Shown one piece after another: positions 8,366 through 13,458 of a DNA stretch of 13,458 bases; positions within the stretch are counted from its first letter, which is position 1, and each line of letters opens with the position of its first letter. The translations under genes were made by a program, and so were the position numbers. Below the pieces are notes generated by a model, which saw only the letters and a list, made by a program, of their open reading frames with translations, was not told where the DNA came from and ran no database searches. Source of the stretch: Rodentolepis nana (taxonomy: Eukaryota; Platyhelminthes; Cestoda; Cyclophyllidea; Hymenolepididae). Location: assembly GCA_900617975.1 (NCBI GenBank), contig UZAE01013615.1, forward strand, positions 1-13,458, written 5' to 3'.

Positions 8366-11300
8366 ATGAATCCTTCCTATCGTACAGGGAATTCTATTGA
8401 TGGGACAGAGGAAACTGGGATGAACGTGGACGTGCTACGTTTGTTGGCAGCCAGATCGGCAGAAATGATGGCTTGTGAATCTTCCATTCACATAACAACG
8501 GCACGAGCCATTGCTCCACTTCAGAAACTCCCCGTCCGCCTTCGTAGGCGCGCCGCTAGCCACAAAATTCAACGCCTGCCAAGACGTTTGCACCAGGGAG
8601 TCGCTCAAACCGTAAGTTTCTTTAATTTAAATACATTAACTTGCAAGTTAATTTAAGCTGAGCATACCTCTGCAATTTCGTCTTACAATGTTATCGTCGA
8701 ATTGTCAGGTGTGCAGTCTTTCCGTTAGAGCTATTGTGGTAAATAGTTTGCGAACGGTTTCTTATTCGATTTGTATATTAACATCTTTTCCACGTAAGCT
8801 TCTGTGGAGTTAAGTTAATTTTTTTTATTCTATCAATTTCATCTCTAGTGGTCATTTGTTTATTCTATTAGTGCCAATAAATTTAGTCATCGAAGAATAT
8901 TGTTGCGGAAACCTCGAAGCAATGGGAATTATTTCCATTACCCAGTACGTTTCGTTTCCATCTATTATTCACTGTGTCTCACTTCATGCCACAGTAAGTT
9001 CCTTTGCTTAAAGGTGGTTTTACGAATAATTATCGATATGTGAGTGCATAGCTTTCAAACTTGTTCAATTGTCCTTCTGTTATGGAACAGACTGCTCAAA
9101 CTGTATGAGGAAGAGAAAAGACAGAAAGGTCAAGTGCTGTTAACTACTGAGAACATTAATGTACTTATCCAGAATTGAATAAGGGATACATGATCGACCA
9201 ATATTAACAACGAGAGGTTCTTCACTTGTGGTCTGATCGTAGTAGTCAAATGATCGACATGGGAAACGAACTCGATCCAATGGTCTCTTAACAATAACTC
9301 TCTTATTACCTTTTTTCGTTGTGATACCCATTTACAGCAGTTTATTTGTAGCGTTTACTTATGAAGTTCCCATTCGTGTGCATATTCCTCTCCACTCACT
9401 GGATGCGATCAAACATCCAGCTGTTTAAAATCTTGGAGCAAAGATTGTTTTGCACTACTCCCTTTTTGTTCTCTTGCAAAAGGGTTCTTCTCTTTCAGAC
9501 ATTCAAAATAGGATGGCTTGTAGTCGTGATGTATTTGTCCTCTTGAAATTTCCTTTCCTATTCCGATTGTTTCTTCGCAGTCTTGGCTGCTCTTCTGCAT
9601 TATTTCAAATTTTAATTAGCACCAAAATAGCCTCTGATTGTATACAGATACAAATGGGAATATCGGATTGCAATTAATGTTTCCACTACTAAATTAAATT
9701 TTTCTTATCGACTTAGCTAGTAGTTCGAAGACACCAAGCTATTTGGTAGATATGAGGGTTTAGACTGTGCGGAGGGCTATTTTCAATAAATATTTACAAA
9801 CTATTGATCTAGGTTTTTGGTCAACTAATTAATTCCTTATACCTGAGTTGAAGAATGAATAGGGTAGTCGGAGAAATCGATGTTAATTTGATAGTTGTCA
9901 TCTTCATTAACTTTTTCATTTCATAAGGTTATAACTGCGGTATAATTAAGTAGACTTGACATAACGACTTTTGTTTAATCAAGGTAGTTGCATTCCAAGT
10001 GGGATTCGCGAAGCCCAGATCTTTATTATTCAAGTAGAGCGTACTTGTAAGTGGGTAATTTACCACACCCAGAGCCACCTCTTCCCCCTTCTTAATGCTA
10101 ACTAGACCTCCTCTTCCCTTCTTCTTCTTCTTCTTCCTTGTAGTTGAGCAAAAAGCTTGTCGGTCAAGCCAAGAAATGCCGTCGCTTTCGTCGCCGTCCC
10201 CAAAGACTGGCAGCATTGGCAGCACATCGCGCCCAAATCCCTGTTAGCAATGTTGAGGGTAATAGTGTTCAAGCCCGTTGGATTCCAACTGCTCTATGGC
10301 ATGCTAAACGCTTCCATATCGTCCAGAACTGGGGGTGGCGAATACCCTACGCTCCCACGGATAAAATGTTCAAAACCCTCCAGCGAGCTACTACTGAGTA
10401 GGACATTTTTTCCCATTAAATTCTCACTGTTAACTCAGATATTATAATAAGGCGCTATTTTTAGTGAATACTTTTTGCTCGACTAACAATATTAACTTTT
10501 ATCAGTCGATTGCCATAAAAGATGGACAAATTATGATTCGAGTTCGATAGAATTTCTTTGGCTCTTCCTTTAAGCTCGATTCACCTTTAATGTCTGACAA
10601 TGCCAACTTTTTTCGAGCCTCTTCAAATATTCTATTGACTGACCAATAGTAAAAGAGAACTTATTCTTTCGTTCCTGTTAGTGAGTGCATTCCACTAGTT
10701 AGTAGAACTTTTCTTACACGACCCCTAGATATTTAGCAGTTGAACACAGAACCGCTAACATAAACCACACTGCTACTGCGATGTCGTGTTCACTGTGTAC
10801 TGAGCCCAGTGGAAAAGCTGCTGGCATCCAGAGCTCAATGTTGACTTCTGCATGAAGTAGCTTGGATGTATCCCTGGTCGCGAATGGTTGGTTAGTGGGA
10901 TAAGTAGTTCTCTCCCCTAATGAACTGGACCAGAGGGACTTTTTACAGTGTTGCAGAATTTTGTAAATTCTGCTCCTGATGATGATATGCTTCCTCCTAG
11001 CTAAAGTAACATTTGGGCATATAATTTATTCATTTTATCGTAGCTGCGGGGTTGCAAAGACATATCCGGCTACCAAAATTGACTGTTTTGGTGGTAAAGC
11101 ATTTGAAATGTGCTTTTAAGATAATTGGTCCCCTCTGTGTGTGTGTGCCAATTGGTCAGCAAATCCTTTGTTCTTCACGCTTTGTCATCTCAAGGTAAAT
11201 ATGGTGTGTCATAAATATATTTGCATGATAAGGTGCTTAAACGAATATTTTCGTTGCACCCATGAACAAAGGAACAAAATATGAAAATTAGGTATGGTTG

Positions 11301-13281
11301 TAATGAAATTTTTAAAAGCTCAAACACAGTGCATTTTCTTCATTTTAGCCGCTGTATGCTGATTGATCAAGGATATTTAAATTGTTTCGCTCTTACTGGA
11401 CCTGTGGATGTGTTAAATCGATGTATAGAAGAAACAACCCTTCCATATTACGTGTCCAGCATTAGCCCCAACCAACCAGATGATACCTCACAGTCTTCAG
11501 AATTTCAAGAGACTGTTCGCCTACTATGCCGTGAAGCCATACAACCTCGAGCCCCAATCGGTATTGCTCGTCTTCCAAACATCTCCAGACCTATTCTCGG
11601 TCCTCTTCGAATACTCAAAGGTCCAGTTCGTCAGTTCGGGAATGGAGAGAAGCATTCGACGGTCTGGTTCTGGTTGCATCCTACCATGTCTTCTGACGCT
11701 TGGAAGATGGTCTCCTCCCTAAGCTACGTTCGTACAGACCAGGAGGAAACATCCGAATCAACTAACATCAAACTATCAGATTGTACCGGTCATCTCTGCC
11801 GAATGAAACTAATTGGTCCATTCTCCCATCAAATTCTTGCAGATATCCTTCAACCTCATTCAGAGGTGCCTGAAAGTGGGGACTGGTCTCTGTGGAAGGC
11901 TCTGGGTGACTATCAAAAGTCCAGTTTGTTTCCATCGGGCTGTGCTCTGACTCTACTATGTTCGCCTTTCTTGACGAATAGGTAAGCTTTCTTGTTTCTG
12001 TGTTTTAATTCATGTATCTGCAAGTTCCTTCTATTGTCTCTTTTCATTTAATTGCTTTAGGCCCCGAGTGAAATTGTTCAACCGGAATTGGTTAATTCCT
12101 GAACCTAAGATGGGCAAAGACTCCACAAATCTGAGTAGTAGTTTTGTCTCAAAGTCTCTGTCTCAATTTGATTTTTCCCAAATTCAACAAGGTAAACGCG
12201 ATTTGACTTTCAGCGACCAGATCATTCAGTGGTTCTCATCAGCACAGCCTTGCTGCTTCTCTAATGTGAGTTTATATATATATCTCAAACCACACATTTA
12301 TAATGCAGAGAAAAGTCTTCAATACATTTGTGTCAGATCTGAATGAGGTTTCATCCACATGGTTTTGCAATGAGGCAATGCATTTTAGCTTTCTTTTCAC
12401 GTACTTCCATCTTCTTCGCATATTCTGTGATATATGTCCTTTAAAGTTCAAAATCTATAATTTTGCTTTTCTCTCTAATGATAAACGTTACAAGAGATGA
12501 ACGTCGTGCTTCTAACTGAGATGTTCACAGTATTTGGCTGTTAACCACGAGTAAATCCCATACCTCCGTTGTCTAAAGTTCCAGCCGCATTGTATCCAAA
12601 ATTTGGGTTAAGTTGACATAGCTTTTAAGTATAGCTTAATAGCAGAGTCAATACAGGCGAAAGTAGGGTAAATCGTACGTCTGAACTGCATGAAGGACAA
12701 GACGTAGAGGAAGAATGCGGATAAATCGGTTATTTATAGGGGACCTGACTTTATAGGTATTTCCGCCTATTTTAACCCAAAAATGCGGATTAGGCAAACT
12801 GGGGCTATCGACAAGGTTAGGTCTCCTCTTCGGCTCGACTTCGATTTATTGCAGTGATGTCCGTTTTTTCATTAATTTTTGAATGCGATTTGAATCACAG
12901 CCGTAGCTTTTTGTACCTTCTACAGGCCGGTGTACCAATCATCCTAGTACAAAACGCAACCCCCAGCCTATCCAGTCAGAAATCTCAATGCATCGGTTGG
13001 GACATAGTTCTTCCAAGACAACTTCTCAAACCACTCCCTGATGATAACAAGAATGAGACGCCAGCAGTCAGCACATCAGCTCCTCGTGACCTTGTGGTGG
13101 CCTGCGTTTACCGAGGTGTACGAGTAGGGGGTTTGAGGGATCAGTTGCGATGGTCTTGTCTCACTACAGAAGCCGCAGCCAGGGTCGATGCCTTCCCCTA
13201 TGCCCTCTGGCCGGAAACGCCCGCCGCCAAACTTATCACTGACGAGAAGTTTCATATTAGGGTGGAGAGAAATGAAAAGGG
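8366..13281 (+). CDS. POP1: POP1, large protein subunit of ribonuclease P/MRP (3' partial)
   Basis: POP1 is the scaffold protein that holds the RNA of nuclear RNase P (pre-tRNA 5' processing) and RNase MRP (pre-rRNA processing). Exons 8366-8611, 10144-10397, 11349-11981, 12061-12265 and 12926-13281 join in frame to about 564 residues. Key motifs are LRRRAASHKIQRLPRRL (59-75) and WHAKRFH (134-140), both hallmarks of the basic N-terminal POP1 domain, then WFWLHP (273-278). The POPLD domain follows, with GWDIVLP and YRGVRVGG (508-515). The start is ATG 8366, with a stop codon in frame upstream at 8288-8290. The N-terminus before the conserved region is shorter than in human POP1 by several tens of residues. 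About 15-20 polar residues are inserted between GWDIVLP and YRGVRVGG. The exon 2 donor (GA|GTAGGA) is non-consensus but the only one preserving frame and homology. The C-terminal part lies beyond the window. Confidence 0.93.
8612..10143 (+). other. POP1 intron 1, 1532 nt
   Basis: The donor is GTAAGT after ACC and the acceptor is CTTGTAG, joined in phase 0 (GVAQT to LSKKL). The acceptor is preceded by an uninterrupted 33-nt pyrimidine run. Two antisense open frames with ATG starts lie inside (9409-9600 and 9140-9331, minus strand), but neither has a recognisable domain. The rest is AT-rich without a named feature. Confidence 0.85.
10107..10139 (+). repeat. CTT-rich pyrimidine tract at POP1 intron 1 acceptor
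   Basis: Thirty-three consecutive pyrimidines, including a CTT trinucleotide repeat at about 10119-10136, lead directly into GTAG and exon 2. It functions as an unusually long polypyrimidine tract and is also a microsatellite, so its length is likely to vary between individuals. Confidence 0.85.
10398..11348 (+). other. POP1 intron 2, 951 nt
   Basis: The donor is GTAGGA and the acceptor is CATTTTAG, splitting an Asp codon (GA then C) between RATT and RCMLID. The first 300 nt are very AT-rich. A GC-richer island lies at about 10735-10920. A GTGTGTGTGTG run lies near 11137, and a 7-bp inverted repeat lies at 11072-11078 and 11086-11092. Confidence 0.8.
12266..12925 (+). other. POP1 intron 4, 660 nt
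   Basis: The donor is GTGAGT after AAT and the acceptor is CTTCTACAG, joined in phase 0 (CCFSN to AGVPIIL). Open frames inside are shadows or chance. AATGCGGAT occurs twice about 70 nt apart (near 12713 and 12781). I see no mobile element or RNA gene. The preceding intron (11982-12060) is only 79 nt. Confidence 0.85.
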
Positions 13282-13340
13282 GTAGGTGTTTTCGATTTAA
13301 TTTTTGTTTTACTATTCATCATTTAAGAAGCAATTTTCAG

Positions 13341-13388
13341 AATCTCGTCACATTTCGAGCTTTGTTCCCAAATTCGATGGACAGGAAG
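13341..13388 (+). CDS. POP1: Possible next POP1 exon (48 nt)
   Basis: After the exon 5 donor (GTAGGT at 13282) an acceptor TTTTCAG occurs at 13334-13340 and a GTAGTT donor at 13389. The 48 nt between stay open in the required phase and preserve it. The implied intron of 59 nt is short but comparable with the 67-nt and 79-nt introns nearby. The translation (ISSHFELCSQIRW) does not clearly resemble the known POP1 sequence after the POPLD motif, so this may be a coincidence and the true next exon may lie beyond the window. Confidence 0.2.
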
Positions 13389-13458
13389 GTAGTTTAGAAG
13401 CATATTCAACTACTCATTGTCTTTTTATTAACCGTGAAAGAAACTGGGAGGGGGAGGG

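Noticed and set aside
10157..10447. Alternative frame across POP1 exon 2
   Set aside because: The overlapping frame from 10144 carries the WHAKRFH motif and splices correctly on both sides; this one is a shadow.
11480..11722. 80-codon frame inside POP1 exon 3
   Set aside because: It overlaps the long exon containing WFWLHP in another frame and has no motif of its own.
13188..13397. Open frame spanning POP1 exon 5 end and beyond
   Set aside because: It is out of frame with the YRGVRVGG-coding frame and is a shadow.
1..13458. tRNA genes, CRISPR arrays, bacterial operons or ribosome binding sites
   Set aside because: No tRNA cloverleaf or box motifs, no regularly spaced repeats and no prokaryotic signals were seen; spliced genes show the DNA is eukaryotic nuclear.

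Overview
This is a eukaryotic, probably animal, window carrying two intron-containing protein genes on the + strand, one behind the other. Both run off the window. Mixed intron sizes (67 nt to 2.4 kb), AT-rich introns and a pyrimidine tract ending exactly at an ATG suit a flatworm (possibly a cestode). That placement is an inference from gene style, not from a diagnostic marker; metazoan is firm, the phylum is not.

Region 1 (1-6924): the 3' half of a HECT-type E3 ubiquitin ligase gene. Six exons (1020-1164, 1450-1685, 4098-4244, 4312-4467, 5716-5933, 6804-6924) join in frame into 340 residues, nearly the whole HECT domain, with the catalytic Cys in the last exon. The protein reads most like UBE3A (E6AP). 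Exons for the N-terminal part lie upstream of base 1. A likely poly(A) signal sits 57 nt after the stop.

Region 2 (6925-8365): 1.4 kb intergenic spacer, with the presumed 3' UTR, a CT-rich stretch, and no gene I can support.

Region 3 (8366-13281 and beyond): the 5' part of POP1, the large protein subunit of RNase P and RNase MRP. Five exons (8366-8611, 10144-10397, 11349-11981, 12061-12265, 12926-13281) join into about 564 residues, covering the N-terminal POP1 region and most of the POPLD domain. The C-terminus is outside the window.

Mobile DNA: UBE3A intron 5 holds a broken non-LTR retrotransposon 3' end (RNase H remnant, FRLRTGH motif, decayed zinc-knuckle, stop, AT-rich tail). It ends about 26 nt before the splice acceptor of the catalytic-Cys exon. 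Short copies of the same tail occur at the window start (+) and in intron 2 (-), and a duplicated module lies inside intron 5, so this is an interspersed repeat family. Intron 2 also carries a strong G-quadruplex motif, and POP1 intron 2 carries a GC-richer island.

The two genes have unrelated jobs (protein ubiquitination; tRNA and rRNA precursor processing), and nothing shows functional coupling beyond same-strand neighbourhood. I see no sign of a new multi-gene system. The most interesting signals are the retroelement tail against the last splice site of the ligase and the possible trans-splice acceptor at POP1.
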